Assembly: GCA_022449765.1 (NCBI GenBank)
Contig: JAKUPZ010000004.1
Location: 1-64,000, forward strand
From: Dehalococcoidia bacterium
GTDB lineage: Bacteria; Chloroflexota; Dehalococcoidia; Lucifugimonadales; Australimonadaceae
Length of the DNA: 64,000 nucleotides
Direction: 5' to 3'
A program made the translations under genes and the position numbers. Under the pieces are notes generated by a model. It was not told the DNA's origin, made no database searches, and saw only the letters and a program-made list of their open reading frames with translations. Shown piece by piece: positions 9,233-18,556 of the stretch. Each line of letters begins with the position of its first letter. Positions within the stretch are counted from its first letter, which is position 1.

Positions 9233-9967
9233 TTACCCACTAGCCCCGCAGGTACTGCCCATGAATAAAGGTCCTTTATTAAGATGGTCATCCACAAATG
9301 CTTGCATACTTTCTTGGTCATCAACTTTCGTTTCCTGCAGCCAACCCCAAGAAGTCATCACGACCTCTCCTGAATCCAGTCCGTTATGAGGGTTTACAAG
9401 TAAACACCCCGGATACCCTGGCTGCTGTCGTGCAAAGTCTGCCAGTTTAACCGCATCTGCATCTGACAAACCATGATTAAAAATTACAGCTCCGTATTCA
9501 AGATTTCTAACGGCTTGCCCGTCAGAAATCTGTTTGTCATGTACACCCCAATCTGCTGCTAATTCCAATCTTGGTCCGGAGGTTGGAGGAGTCGTAGAAT
9601 ATGAAATAGATGATGTGTCAGATACAACACCGCCAGGCTGAATGGCAATTTGCGTACCTACTAGCTCTTTAACTACTACGTCTTGATTATCAGAGCCAGA
9701 TCTAACTCCGCCACCTATAGATGGCAAAACAAGTCCTGCTATTAAAGCAATAGCAATAAGGCTACCACCTGCGGTATAGAGCCTACGTTTGCGAGTCTTT
9801 TTTGCCTCAGATCTAAGCCGTCGTTCATGTCTCGCTACAGTATTCCGAGACGGAAGTTTTGCTTTTTTAGGAACTCCTCGAGCAGTGGCGCCTTGATCAG
9901 TAGGTTCTTCTTCATGCTCTAGGCTCTCAATATTTTCTTCAAAATTATTTGTATCTTCAGCAGTCAC
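9233..9967 (-). CDS. DUF3105 single-pass membrane protein
   Basis: A 244-residue protein beginning at GTG with AGGAG six bases upstream. Residues 1-62 are acidic and then strongly basic (cytoplasmic side), a transmembrane helix spans about 64-85, and the rest should be outside. The outer domain carries the DUF3105 pattern: YSTTPPTSGP, then VRNLEYGAVIFNH, and paired Cys late in the protein (PGCLL and STCGA). The family's usual His in LEHG is Tyr here. Function is not known. It is wedged between purC and purS in the purine operon, which says it is co-transcribed but gives no clear role. Confidence 0.8.
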   Translation of the reverse strand: MTAEDTNNFEENIESLEHEEEPTDQGATARGVPKKAKLPSRNTVARHERRLRSEAKKTRKRRLYTAGGSLIAIALIAGLVLPSIGGGVRSGSDNQDVVVKELVGTQIAIQPGGVVSDTSSISYSTTPPTSGPRLELAADWGVHDKQISDGQAVRNLEYGAVIFNHGLSDADAVKLADFARQQPGYPGCLLVNPHNGLDSGEVVMTSWGWLQETKVDDQESMQAFVDDHLNKGPLFMGSTCGASG

Positions 9968-9982
9968 GCAATGCTCCTAGGG

Positions 9983-10900
9983 CTAAAGGTCTAGCGGTGT
10001 ACCTACAAGCCTCAAATAAGCTTCTAGATAGCGCTCTCGGGTTTTTTCTATTATTTCTGCAGGCAATGAAGGGGCAGGTGGTGTTCTATCCCAGTCTTTT
10101 TGTGTCAAAAGCCAGTCTCTGACGAATTGCTTATCAAAATTTGGTTGCGATTTCCCGGGATTATGCCCGGATGCGTCCCAAAATCGACTCGAATCTGGAG
10201 TTAATACTTCATCAATCAGGATAATTTGACCATCATGCATGCCAAATTCAAATTTAGTATCAGCAAGCATTATTCCCCGATCCAGTGCAATATCATGTGC
10301 TCGTTGGAACACCGCAAATGATAGCTCCTGTAATCTACTAGCAAGCTCAATTCCAACCATTTCACCTAACTCAGCAATTGTGACTGGCTCATCATGCCCT
10401 ACTTCAGCTTTTGTAGTAGGAGTAAACATTAAATCTGGTAGCTTGCTTCCATCCTGCAACCCTGAAGGCATCTCAACCCCAAAAATAGTCCCGGTTGAAT
10501 CATAATCAACTAACGCAGAGCCTGTTAGGTAAGCCCTTACAACGCATTCAGCGTCAATTCTCTCTGCTCTCTTCACAATTGTCGCCTGACGCGCGACTTC
10601 AACAGGAAGGTTTTTAATTAATTCATTATCTTTAAATCTATCTTGTACCTCCGGATCGTCAGCTAAGCCAATGAAATGGTTTGGAACAATATCCTCAGTT
10701 TGCTCAAACCAAAATTGTGACATCCGAGAAAGCACCCGTCCTTTGTCAGGAATGCCGTCCGGCAGAACAACATCAAAAGCAGATATCCTGTCAGTAGCCA
10801 CCATAAGCAGCAATCCATCACCCAAGTCATAGGTGTCACGAACTTTCCCTCTATAAAGTCTGTCAGGTAACGGTGTTTCTAATAAAGGTTTCATATACAT
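9983..10900 (-). CDS. purC: Phosphoribosylaminoimidazole-succinocarboxamide (SAICAR) synthase
   Basis: A 305-residue PurC, the longer, yeast-like form. It joins CAIR and aspartate with ATP in step 8 of purine synthesis. Motifs: LYRGKVRDTYDLGDG (phosphate-binding start), DRISAFDVVLPDGIPDKG, VVRAYLTGSALVDYDSTG, LADTKFEFG and LIDEVLTPDSSRFW. Start could be the first ATG or the ATG two codons later (10894), which has GGGA five bases before it. It follows purB after eleven bases, matching the order of the pathway (PurC product is the PurB substrate). Confidence 0.96.
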   Translation of the reverse strand: MYMKPLLETPLPDRLYRGKVRDTYDLGDGLLLMVATDRISAFDVVLPDGIPDKGRVLSRMSQFWFEQTEDIVPNHFIGLADDPEVQDRFKDNELIKNLPVEVARQATIVKRAERIDAECVVRAYLTGSALVDYDSTGTIFGVEMPSGLQDGSKLPDLMFTPTTKAEVGHDEPVTIAELGEMVGIELASRLQELSFAVFQRAHDIALDRGIMLADTKFEFGMHDGQIILIDEVLTPDSSRFWDASGHNPGKSQPNFDKQFVRDWLLTQKDWDRTPPAPSLPAEIIEKTRERYLEAYLRLVGTPLDL

Positions 10901-10911
10901 CCCATAATAAA

Positions 10912-12207
10912 TTATTTATCTAAACCGACTCGTTCGTACAAAGCATCGACACATTGCGTATAAAAAGTATAGTCAAAAAGCTCCTCAAGTGAGGAAGGCT
11001 CAATGAGCTCTTTCACCTTAGTATCATTTTTAATTAATTCCCGAAAGTCAGCACCTTCGTCCCAAGTTTTTGCTGCATACGATTGCGCTAGTTTATAAGC
11101 TTCATCGCGCGACATACCAGCGTTTACCAGTGAAAGCATTACTCTCTGCGAAAAAAGTAAGCCGCGAGTCGATTCTATATTGGCAATCATACGATCGGGG
11201 AAAACCGTCATCCCCTGAACAATTCCAGTGAAGATGTTCAAAATATAATCTAAGGCCATGCAAGAATCAGGCAATATAATTCGCTCAGCTGAGGAGTGTG
11301 AAATATCGCGTTCATGCCATAAAGCGACATTTTCAAGCCCTGTAATTGAATTGCCTCGTATTAGCCTGGCAAGTCCGCAAACTCTTTCAGATAAATCTGG
11401 ATTACGCTTATGTGGCATAGCTGACGATCCAGTTTGTCCTTCGCCAAATGGCTCTTCCACTTCGTGCACCTCAGTTCGCTGCAGGCCCCTTATCTCTGTA
11501 GCAAATTTCTCTAGTGAAGCCGCGATTACTGCTAGCGTCGTAAGAAAATAAGCATGACGATCTCTTTGTACAATTTGGTTCGATAATGGAGCGTAATCAA
11601 TACCTAATGCATCACATGCAAACGACTCTATCTCTAGAGGTACTGTAGCATGCGTTCCAACTGCGCCTGAAATTTTACCTACGCTAATTTGTTTTGTCGC
11701 ATGGATAAGCCGATCTCGATTGCGACGCATTTCATCCCACCACAAAGCTAATTTGAGGCCAAAGGTGGTAGGTTCAGCATGGACGCCATGTGTACGGCCC
11801 ATCATTAGCGTGTATTTATGCTCTTTGGCCTGAATTTGAATGGCATCAATCAAAGCATCGACCCCGTCAAGCAGGATTTTCGCGGAATCTTTAAGTTGAA
11901 GTCCAGTGGCAGTGTCCCACACATCGTTTGAGGTAAGCCCTAAATGAACCCATCTTCCTTCAGGGCCTAAATTAGAGGTTATTGAATAGAGAAATGCAGT
12001 AACGTCGTGCTTAGTTTCAGCGAATTTTTCTTCCAGTTTCTTAGAATCCCAAGAGGCATTGCGTATTTTTTCTATATCCTGTTGGGGGATTGTTCCAAGC
12101 TTTGCCCAAGCCTCGCATACAGCTAGTTCTACAGCGAGCCATCGATCATATTTGCCATCGTCCGACCAAATACTTTTCATCGGTTCAAGTGCATAACGAT
12201 CAATCAT
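10912..12207 (-). CDS. purB: Adenylosuccinate lyase
   Basis: A 431-residue fumarase/aspartase superfamily member that cleaves SAICAR and adenylosuccinate, releasing fumarate. The superfamily signature is present as GSSAMPHKRNPD, with catalytic His segments MMGRTHGVHAEPT and LTSNDVWDTAT. Start ATG has GGAG seven bases upstream and overlaps the TGA of the HAD gene as ATGA, so the two are translationally coupled. Confidence 0.96.
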   Translation of the reverse strand: MIDRYALEPMKSIWSDDGKYDRWLAVELAVCEAWAKLGTIPQQDIEKIRNASWDSKKLEEKFAETKHDVTAFLYSITSNLGPEGRWVHLGLTSNDVWDTATGLQLKDSAKILLDGVDALIDAIQIQAKEHKYTLMMGRTHGVHAEPTTFGLKLALWWDEMRRNRDRLIHATKQISVGKISGAVGTHATVPLEIESFACDALGIDYAPLSNQIVQRDRHAYFLTTLAVIAASLEKFATEIRGLQRTEVHEVEEPFGEGQTGSSAMPHKRNPDLSERVCGLARLIRGNSITGLENVALWHERDISHSSAERIILPDSCMALDYILNIFTGIVQGMTVFPDRMIANIESTRGLLFSQRVMLSLVNAGMSRDEAYKLAQSYAAKTWDEGADFRELIKNDTKVKELIEPSSLEELFDYTFYTQCVDALYERVGLDK

Positions 12208-12875
12208 TTGTAATCTCCAATCGTTTTCTTTGCATAATCAATAATATCGTAGAAACTACCAAGTTTCTGATAGTTGATGGCATTGTCTGTACAAAATGTA
12301 ACAAGCCAATCTCTTGCAAAGACATAGTCCGCACGCAGAGCAGGGCACGCATCTGAAGTACTATCGCCTGCATAGATTATCGTATCGCCTGAACCTTGGT
12401 ATTGTTCTAACATTTTGCATTTACAATTGCCTGGCCACGCGAAACAGGATTTGTCTGCGTACGGGTACTTAAATGTCATTTCTGACTTTTCGAAATAGGT
12501 TTCTACCGAATGAATAGGAATATTAATGTCCTCAGAATCTAAAGCGGCAGTAATGTAAAAATCTAATCCATGGCTGGTTATTGCAATAGCAATATCATTG
12601 TTATTACAAAATTCGACCAACTCTTTAAATCCTGATCGAAGAGGCCTACTCTCTCGTACAAAGTTTTCAATAATGGTCTTACTTTGATCCAGTTGCAAAA
12701 ATGCTAATTCTTGGTATTTCGCCAAGGATATTTCCCGGTCGGAATACCTATTACGAATTTCTTCCCATGGCACTACGCCTGGGAGCATTACATCAGGCTG
12801 AAAACGTTTGAATATCGATTGGCCAACATTTGCAGCAGCCACTGTATCGTCAAAGTCGCATAGGATAGTCAACAA
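12204..12875 (-). CDS. HAD-superfamily phosphatase (MtnX / phosphoserine-phosphatase-like)
   Basis: A 223-residue HAD hydrolase starting at TTG after AAAGGA. Motif I is CDFDDTVA (nucleophile Asp and acid Asp), motif II is the Ser in AITSHG, and motif IV is YAGDSTSDACPA. A Cys-rich insert (CFAWPGNCKCK) is unusual. Its closest look-alikes are HAD-IB phosphatases such as MtnX, the hydroxyketo-phosphate phosphatase of methionine salvage, or PSP-like enzymes. In an operon that also holds adenine phosphoribosyltransferase and an MTA/SAH-nucleosidase-like gene, a salvage phosphatase is plausible, but the substrate is inference. Confidence 0.75.
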   Translation of the reverse strand: MLTILCDFDDTVAAANVGQSIFKRFQPDVMLPGVVPWEEIRNRYSDREISLAKYQELAFLQLDQSKTIIENFVRESRPLRSGFKELVEFCNNNDIAIAITSHGLDFYITAALDSEDINIPIHSVETYFEKSEMTFKYPYADKSCFAWPGNCKCKMLEQYQGSGDTIIYAGDSTSDACPALRADYVFARDWLVTFCTDNAINYQKLGSFYDIIDYAKKTIGDYK

Positions 12876-12889
12876 GAGAATTAATTCCT

Positions 12890-13351
12890 TTAGCGCTGCC
12901 TAAGTCGCTCGCGATACTGTTCCACTTCTTCTCGAATTTCAGGGTATTTTATTCCTAAAATTTCAGCAGCAAGCAATGCGGCATTACGTGCACCCCAAGA
13001 CCCTATCGCTACAGTTGCAACTGGGATGCCAGGAGGCATCTGCACAATAGAATAAAGCGCATCGACTCCCCCTCCCATTTCGCTTGAGGCAATAGGTACT
13101 CCGATAACGGGTAGCGTTGTATGAGAAGCAACCACACCAGGAAGTGCAGCTGCACCTCCTGCTGCGGCGACAAATACTTCAACCCCTTCTTTTTGAGCCG
13201 TCATAATATACTCTTCAACTTTTTTCGGGTTTCGATGTGCAGAGGCGACTATCAGATCTGCGTCAATTCCCAAATCGCCTAGTGTTTTTTTGGTATCTTC
13301 CATCACTGGTTGATCTGTAGCGCTCCCTACAATTATTCCTACTTTTGGCAC
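12890..13351 (-). CDS. purE: N5-carboxyaminoimidazole ribonucleotide mutase
   Basis: A 153-residue class I PurE that moves the carboxyl group from N5-CAIR to C4, giving CAIR. Motifs are VGIIVGSATDQPVM, SAHRNPKKVEEY, and AAAGGAAALPGVVASHTTLPVIGVP-type glycine-rich loops. I chose the GTG at 13349-13351 because AGGAG lies six bases upstream; a longer frame from a TTG at 13366 would swallow that ribosome-binding site. No purK is visible in the window. Confidence 0.95.
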   Translation of the reverse strand: MPKVGIIVGSATDQPVMEDTKKTLGDLGIDADLIVASAHRNPKKVEEYIMTAQKEGVEVFVAAAGGAAALPGVVASHTTLPVIGVPIASSEMGGGVDALYSIVQMPPGIPVATVAIGSWGARNAALLAAEILGIKYPEIREEVEQYRERLRQR

Positions 13352-13388
13352 GGGTACTCCTCTCAATTATTTAATAATTTTGTATTAA

Positions 13389-14642
13389 TTAGAATTGTGC
13401 AATATCTGTGCGAAATTCTTTGCCGGTAAATTTAACAGAGCGCACTAATTTGTATGCACTAGCACGAGCTCCTTCCATTGTAGCTGCTTTTCCTATAGCA
13501 GTCAGGACTCTTCCTCCTGCGGTAGAGATCACTCCATCACGTAATTGAGTACCTGCATGGAAGATCATACCGTCATCGGATTTTTCATTAGAACCTTCAA
13601 TTATATAACCTGTTTGATAAGTCCCCGGATAGCCACCTGATGCAATGACAACTCCTACTACGAAGTCATTTTCCCACCGTAATTGCAGATTTTCTAAGTT
13701 GCCGTCAAGAACAGCGTCGATTACGTCAATCAAGTCATTTTCAAGGCGAGGCAAGATAAATTCTGCCTCTGGGTCACCCAATCGCGCATTAAACTCAATA
13801 ATTGAGGGACCTTGCTCTGTTAGCATCAAGCCTCCATATAAAACGCCAATATAAGGCGAACCGTCCAGAGCCAATTGGTCAATCACAGGCTGAATGCAAG
13901 TTTCTTTAATTTCCTGTTCAAGGTTATGACTCCACCAAGGTGGCGGGCTGTAGCCACCCATTCCACCAGTGTTTGGCCCTTCGTTACCGTCGTAAGCTCT
14001 TTTATAATCGCATGCGGCAACAAGTGAAGATGTATTTTTACCATCGCTAAAACAAAACACGCTTACTTCAGGCCCAGACAAACAATCTTCAATGACTACG
14101 CAATGCCCCGAGGACCCAAATATATTTTCAATCATCATATTGTGTAATGCCTCAAGAGCATCATCAATAGACTGAGCGACTACAACACCTTTGCCTGCTG
14201 CTAACCCATCTGCTTTTATTACTATAGGCGCGCCATGCTCGAGAACATATTCTCTAGCATCTGAATAGTTATCAAAAACCATAAATGGAGCAGTAGGAGC
14301 ATTCGCTGCTCTCATTATCTCTTTAGAAAATGACTTGCTGCCTTCGATTCGAGCTGCTTTTTGAGAAGGACCAAAAATACGTAATCCTTCATCTTGAAAG
14401 CGATCAACTATCCCGTTAACCAATGGAATTTCCGGTCCTACTACGGTTAGATCTATATCGTTTTCTTTCGCGAATAAAATTAATTTATCGATATCATCGA
14501 GTGCAATTGGCACATTTATTGCTAATGCGCCCGTACCAGCATTACCAGGTGCTACAAAAATTTCTGGTTTTTTGGGGCTAATAGAAAGCTTCCAAACAAT
14601 TGCATGCTCCCTCGCACCACTACCTACTACTAGCAAGCGCAT
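13389..14642 (-). CDS. purD: Phosphoribosylamine--glycine ligase (GAR synthetase)
   Basis: A 417-residue ATP-grasp enzyme that couples phosphoribosylamine and glycine in step 2 of purine synthesis. It opens with LLVVGSGAREHAIVWKL, shows the PurD signature in the stretch GPNTGGMGGYSPPP, and has FNARLGDPEAEF in the metal/ATP site. Length is normal and it is not fused to PurM or PurN. It lies 15 bases after the Gfo/Idh stop and 37 bases before purE. Confidence 0.96.
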   Translation of the reverse strand: MRLLVVGSGAREHAIVWKLSISPKKPEIFVAPGNAGTGALAINVPIALDDIDKLILFAKENDIDLTVVGPEIPLVNGIVDRFQDEGLRIFGPSQKAARIEGSKSFSKEIMRAANAPTAPFMVFDNYSDAREYVLEHGAPIVIKADGLAAGKGVVVAQSIDDALEALHNMMIENIFGSSGHCVVIEDCLSGPEVSVFCFSDGKNTSSLVAACDYKRAYDGNEGPNTGGMGGYSPPPWWSHNLEQEIKETCIQPVIDQLALDGSPYIGVLYGGLMLTEQGPSIIEFNARLGDPEAEFILPRLENDLIDVIDAVLDGNLENLQLRWENDFVVGVVIASGGYPGTYQTGYIIEGSNEKSDDGMIFHAGTQLRDGVISTAGGRVLTAIGKAATMEGARASAYKLVRSVKFTGKEFRTDIAQF

Positions 14643-14657
14643 CGATATGATCTTCTC

Positions 14658-15644
14658 TTAGTTCGTATGAATTTTATTTTCAAAAATTGGCTCCATAGTA
14701 GATAAGGCTATGTTCAAAGACTCTAAATTCAAAGGCTCCTGACTAATCGTGCTTTTTAGAAATTCGGTGATTGAGTTTTCGAGGCCAATATCCCAATTAT
14801 CTCTGTAGGATATGGAATTTTCGTAAGTTTTAGGCGGTGAAATAAATCTACCGTCTTCGTCATAATAATTCCTTGGCTCATGAATGTGCTCTGCTACTCC
14901 ATCGTAACGGTATAGACCGTCTGTGCAAGTCAAAAGCAAATCAAATTGGTACGGCACTGAATAGCTCACGAATATATTTACACGCGCTTTGTTCGCCATA
15001 TCAAGGGTTATCATAGAGGTATCTGGGACGTCACCATTTCCTGAGAAATTTTCAGATTTAATGTTCCCATTTACGATTCCACCAAAAAGATGAATAGCCG
15101 CATTTATAAAATGTACTCCGGTTTGTTCAGCAACCCCATTCGTACTGAGCGTTGATCTCCAGTTCTTTATATATTTATCGGAGTATGCGAATCCATGCCC
15201 CATGCGAATAGCCATTTCTATAGGAGCCCCTAATCGGTTTTTTGTAACAATTTCTTTTATTTTCCTGAAAACTGGCGAATCAATAAATGAGTAATTTACT
15301 TTAATCCTCTGCTTTGCTTCTAGATTGAGATTTAACAAATACTTTGAGTTTTCGATGTTCGTAACAAGCGGCTTTTCAACCAAAATATATCCTGTGAATT
15401 TGGTTAATTTCTGTATGTATTCAACGTGCGATGGTGTAGGGCTTGCAATAATAATAGCGTTGCAAGAAAAGAGTGTTTGTAAATCATTGGTAACTCTAGG
15501 GTCTATGCCTTTGTAATCACGGTGATAGTAGATTTTTATATCTTCCACTAAATCGGATTTTTCCAAGATTTTTATGAGCCGAAGCGCGTGATTATCTTTA
15601 CCAATAACGCCTACAGATAAGTTGTTATTTTTATGACGATTCAT
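14658..15644 (-). CDS. Gfo/Idh/MocA-family oxidoreductase
   Basis: A 328-residue NAD(P)-dependent dehydrogenase. The N-terminal Rossmann fold opens LSVGVIGKDNHALRLIK, and the family's EKP motif is seen as LVEKPLV near residue 94, where the Lys is catalytic in related sugar dehydrogenases. The C-terminal alpha/beta sheet domain includes GVAEQTGVHFINAAIHLFGG, a usual substrate-site helix with His. Family members oxidise sugars, inositols or dihydrodiols; the substrate here is unknown. Its place between purD and a nucleosidase in a purine operon is unusual. Confidence 0.85.
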   Translation of the reverse strand: MNRHKNNNLSVGVIGKDNHALRLIKILEKSDLVEDIKIYYHRDYKGIDPRVTNDLQTLFSCNAIIIASPTPSHVEYIQKLTKFTGYILVEKPLVTNIENSKYLLNLNLEAKQRIKVNYSFIDSPVFRKIKEIVTKNRLGAPIEMAIRMGHGFAYSDKYIKNWRSTLSTNGVAEQTGVHFINAAIHLFGGIVNGNIKSENFSGNGDVPDTSMITLDMANKARVNIFVSYSVPYQFDLLLTCTDGLYRYDGVAEHIHEPRNYYDEDGRFISPPKTYENSISYRDNWDIGLENSITEFLKSTISQEPLNLESLNIALSTMEPIFENKIHTN

Positions 15645-15664
15645 GAACAGCTCGTATTATTCGA

Positions 15665-16246
15665 TTAAATATTCGTTTCTTCAAGCACATTTTGAATGAA
15701 TAAGTTCGCGCCTGCAAAAAACATTTGACTTAGCCATTCTGGGTCACTCCAACGATCTACTGCATTTTCATCTGCTTGATCAGAAACATATTTGTAGCAA
15801 AAAAAATCTAGTTCATTAGCAAGGCTATATTTAGCTAGAGCATAAGCCTCCATATCTACCAAATCTGTATACAAAATATCTCCGTCAGTAACAAAGTTAT
15901 CGCCGCTACCGCAGCTTAGTCCTGCCCTGCCCAGTTCTATAGTATCGATAGGATCAAATGGTGTTTGCCCTATTTTAAAGCCTAAGCTCCTTGCGTCCAT
16001 GTCCCGTTGCTCTAATACCGTCACTTCATGCAGTCCAGAAATATTTTTATTGACCGCTCCTGCGGTCCCATAATTTATTAATGTTCTAGGAGAATGAATT
16101 TTTACTGCTTTCTGAACTCCAATCATTGCGTTCACTTTTCCCACACCTGTATAGCAAACATTCCAATCAGGAACGAGAGATTTAGGTAACTCTTGTTCTA
16201 GCGCAACCACTATAAGAGTATGTTCTTTAGTGAATTTAGTCGTCAT
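15665..16246 (-). CDS. MTA/SAH nucleosidase-like protein (PNP/UDP family)
   Basis: A compact 193-residue nucleoside phosphorylase/nucleosidase-family protein. Three landmarks of methylthioadenosine/S-adenosylhomocysteine nucleosidase are kept: the first Glu in VVALEQELP, the Met-Glu in VDMEAYALAK that binds ribose, and the catalytic Asp in VSDQAD. It is about 35-40 residues shorter than MtnN. The family releases a free base from a nucleoside; adenine would be used by the overlapping apt gene. The ATG is inside the last codons of apt (11-base overlap). Confidence 0.75.
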   Translation of the reverse strand: MTTKFTKEHTLIVVALEQELPKSLVPDWNVCYTGVGKVNAMIGVQKAVKIHSPRTLINYGTAGAVNKNISGLHEVTVLEQRDMDARSLGFKIGQTPFDPIDTIELGRAGLSCGSGDNFVTDGDILYTDLVDMEAYALAKYSLANELDFFCYKYVSDQADENAVDRWSDPEWLSQMFFAGANLFIQNVLEETNI

Positions 16247-16763
16247 ATTGGGTTAAGGAAAAAATTGGGCAGTTGAGTGTGTCTTTGCCTTTCAAGTTTA
16301 AGAGCTCTACTACAACCGCGCAGCCGACGACTTGCGCGCCTTGTGACTCAATCAATTCCTTTGCGCAGCTTAATGTGCCGCCAGTGGCAAGTAAGTCATC
16401 CATCAAAACAACACGCGCGTCCTTCAAATCAGCATCTTGCTTGATGGAAAGCCCATCTATCCCGTATTCCAAGCTATATTTTCTAGATTCTAGTTGCCCG
16501 GGCAACTTACCAATCTTTCTAACCATGATTGAGCCTATATTCAATACGTCCGCGACAAGCGCAGAAAACAAAAACCCTCTCGCATCAATTCCGGCGATAT
16601 AGTCAGGAGACCAATGTTCAATGGCAGTAGCTAGATTAGTTTTGGACCAAGACATCGCTTCGGGTGACTTTAACAATGGACTTATATCTCTGAATAATAT
16701 TCCCGCTTCAGGAAAATCGGGGTAGCTAGCTACAAATTTATCAATGTCCACGTTCATTCCCAT
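16236..16763 (-). CDS. apt: Adenine phosphoribosyltransferase
   Basis: A 175-residue type I phosphoribosyltransferase that turns adenine and PRPP into AMP. The PRPP-binding motif reads [14 protein letters not shown] and the flexible loop/hood region includes [15 protein letters not shown] and VRKIGKLPG, as in Apt. The start overlaps the guaA stop by ten bases and its own stop overlaps the nucleosidase start, so guaA, apt and the nucleosidase form a tightly coupled trio. Either of two ATG codons (16763, 16757) may serve. Confidence 0.93.
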   Translation of the reverse strand: MGMNVDIDKFVASYPDFPEAGILFRDISPLLKSPEAMSWSKTNLATAIEHWSPDYIAGIDARGFLFSALVADVLNIGSIMVRKIGKLPGQLESRKYSLEYGIDGLSIKQDADLKDARVVLMDDLLATGGTLSCAKELIESQGAQVVGCAVVVELLNLKGKDTLNCPIFSLTQYDD

Positions 16764-18496
16764 TCAATCGTACCAGGAGGTTTGCTAGTAATGTCGTACA
16801 CCACACGGTTAACGCTTGGTACCTCATTCACAATACGATTAGAAATTCGTGCAAGCGTATCGTATGGAAGCCGTGCCCAATCAGCAGTCATGGCATCGTC
16901 ACTTGTTACAGCACGTAGTGCTACCACATGCTGATACGTCCTTTGGTCTCCCATAACTCCTACTGTCCTAGTGTCTGTTAAGACTGCAAAACTTTGCCAC
17001 AAATTTTCGTAGAGCCTGTCATTTTTTATTTCGTCCATAACGATCCAATCTGCCGCCCGGAGCGCCTCCAGTTTTGCAAAAGTGACATCACCAATCACGC
17101 GTATTGCTAACCCAGGTCCTGGAAAGGGCTGCCGGTTCAAAATAGTTGAAGGCAGGCCCAACTCGGCGCCGGCAAGCCTGACTTCGTCTTTGAACAAATA
17201 TCGTAACGGCTCTACCAATTTCAGCTTCATTCGTTCAGGCAAACCGCCTACATTATGATGGGTTTTTATCTTATGGGCAGCAGTACTTTCAGATGTTTGG
17301 CTTTCGATAACATCCGGGTAAAGAGTTCCTTGTGCTAAGAAGTCTACTGAGCCCAAGGCTCCAGCTTGTTCCTCAAATATATTTATGAATTCAGCTCCAA
17401 TAGTTTTTCGTTTTTCTTCAGGGTCCGCGATACCTGCTAACGCGGTTAAGAATCTTTCTTCTGCGTCTACATATATCAAATTCAACCCTAAACTATCTTG
17501 GAAAACTTGACGTACCCGCTCAGGCTCCTCACGCCGGAGCAGCCCGTTATTTACAAAAATACAAGTTAATTGATCTCCAATTGCCTCATGTACAAGCTTT
17601 GCAGTAACTGCAGAGTCCACTCCGCCTGATAGCGCACAAATTACTTTGCCACTACCTACTTGTTTTTTTATTCTTTCGATGGTTTCTGAGACGAAATTAC
17701 CTGGTGTCCAATCGCCTGCAATATTACAGATCTTGTAGGCGAAGTTCCTTAAAACTTCAGTCCCTTGCGGAGTGTGAACAACTTCAGGGTGAAATTGAAT
17801 GCCAAATATATTCGAATCATTGGCCATTGCTGCAACAGGTGAATTCTCGCTATACGCTATGGAATTAAATCCAGGAGGTAAATTGCTGATCCTGTCACCA
17901 TGGCTCATCCAAACTGCTAGCTCTTCGTCCAAGTTTTCAAACAATGTACTAGGGTTATTTTTGTGTATGACTGCAAATCCGTATTCACGTTCAGTAGCAG
18001 GCGCCACCTCGCCACCTAATTGATGAGCAATGAGCTGCATCCCGTAGCAAATACCTAGTACTGGTACACCCATGTCAAATACCCAAGGTTGTGCCATAGG
18101 CGCATTGTCTTCGTATACCGAAGACGGCCCCCCTGAAAGAATAATGCCTTTTAAATTGAGATTGCTGATAGCCTCACGCGAAGCTTTAGGTGAAATCAGT
18201 TCACAGTAGACATTCTGTTCTCGAATCCTACGCGCAATTAAACGGCTGTATTGGGATCCAAAATCTACTACCGCTATAGCCTCCGGCATACGTATTGGTT
18301 CAGGAAATACAGGAGCACTACTAGACGTGCCTTCTCTCTCTTGAGCAATTTCAAGATAAGTCGAAACCTCAAGATCGCCAGTAGTTGCGACTCTATGAGT
18401 ATCGCTAGATTCGTTTCTGGAGTTTTCTTTGTCGGGCATTTTGTTCTCGCTGAGCAACCTAAAAGTAGCATCGTCTAACATGTTGGTCAATTTCAA
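16754..18496 (-). CDS. guaA: GMP synthase (glutamine-hydrolysing) with N-terminal extension
   Basis: A two-domain GMP synthase converting XMP to GMP. The class I glutamine amidotransferase starts near residue 70 ([18 protein letters not shown]) and has the nucleophile in GICYGMQL and the His-Glu pair in [13 protein letters not shown]. The ATP pyrophosphatase domain shows LSGGVDSAV, and the dimerisation domain ends PPGTIEWE. As called, from a TTG with AAAGG ten bases upstream, it has 580 residues, about 65-70 more than usual. The extension is polar and Ser-rich. A later ATG at 18289 would give the ordinary length but has no good ribosome-binding site. Confidence 0.95.
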   Translation of the reverse strand: MKLTNMLDDATFRLLSENKMPDKENSRNESSDTHRVATTGDLEVSTYLEIAQEREGTSSSAPVFPEPIRMPEAIAVVDFGSQYSRLIARRIREQNVYCELISPKASREAISNLNLKGIILSGGPSSVYEDNAPMAQPWVFDMGVPVLGICYGMQLIAHQLGGEVAPATEREYGFAVIHKNNPSTLFENLDEELAVWMSHGDRISNLPPGFNSIAYSENSPVAAMANDSNIFGIQFHPEVVHTPQGTEVLRNFAYKICNIAGDWTPGNFVSETIERIKKQVGSGKVICALSGGVDSAVTAKLVHEAIGDQLTCIFVNNGLLRREEPERVRQVFQDSLGLNLIYVDAEERFLTALAGIADPEEKRKTIGAEFINIFEEQAGALGSVDFLAQGTLYPDVIESQTSESTAAHKIKTHHNVGGLPERMKLKLVEPLRYLFKDEVRLAGAELGLPSTILNRQPFPGPGLAIRVIGDVTFAKLEALRAADWIVMDEIKNDRLYENLWQSFAVLTDTRTVGVMGDQRTYQHVVALRAVTSDDAMTADWARLPYDTLARISNRIVNEVPSVNRVVYDITSKPPGTIEWE

Positions 18497-18526
18497 GTGA
18501 TTAAGCCTTTATAATTGTTTGAGTGA

Positions 18527-18532
18527 TATACT
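18527..18532 (+). promoter_or_regulatory. Extended -10 promoter element of tsaC
   Basis: TATACT preceded by TGA gives an extended -10 box (TGN-TATACT) in the short divergent region between guaA and tsaC. Transcription would begin near 18539, leaving a leader of about 18 bases that holds AAGAAGG before the tsaC ATG. No good -35 box is seen, as is common for extended -10 promoters. Confidence 0.45.
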
Positions 18533-18556
18533 CGCTGCAACTTAAGAAGGCTTGAT

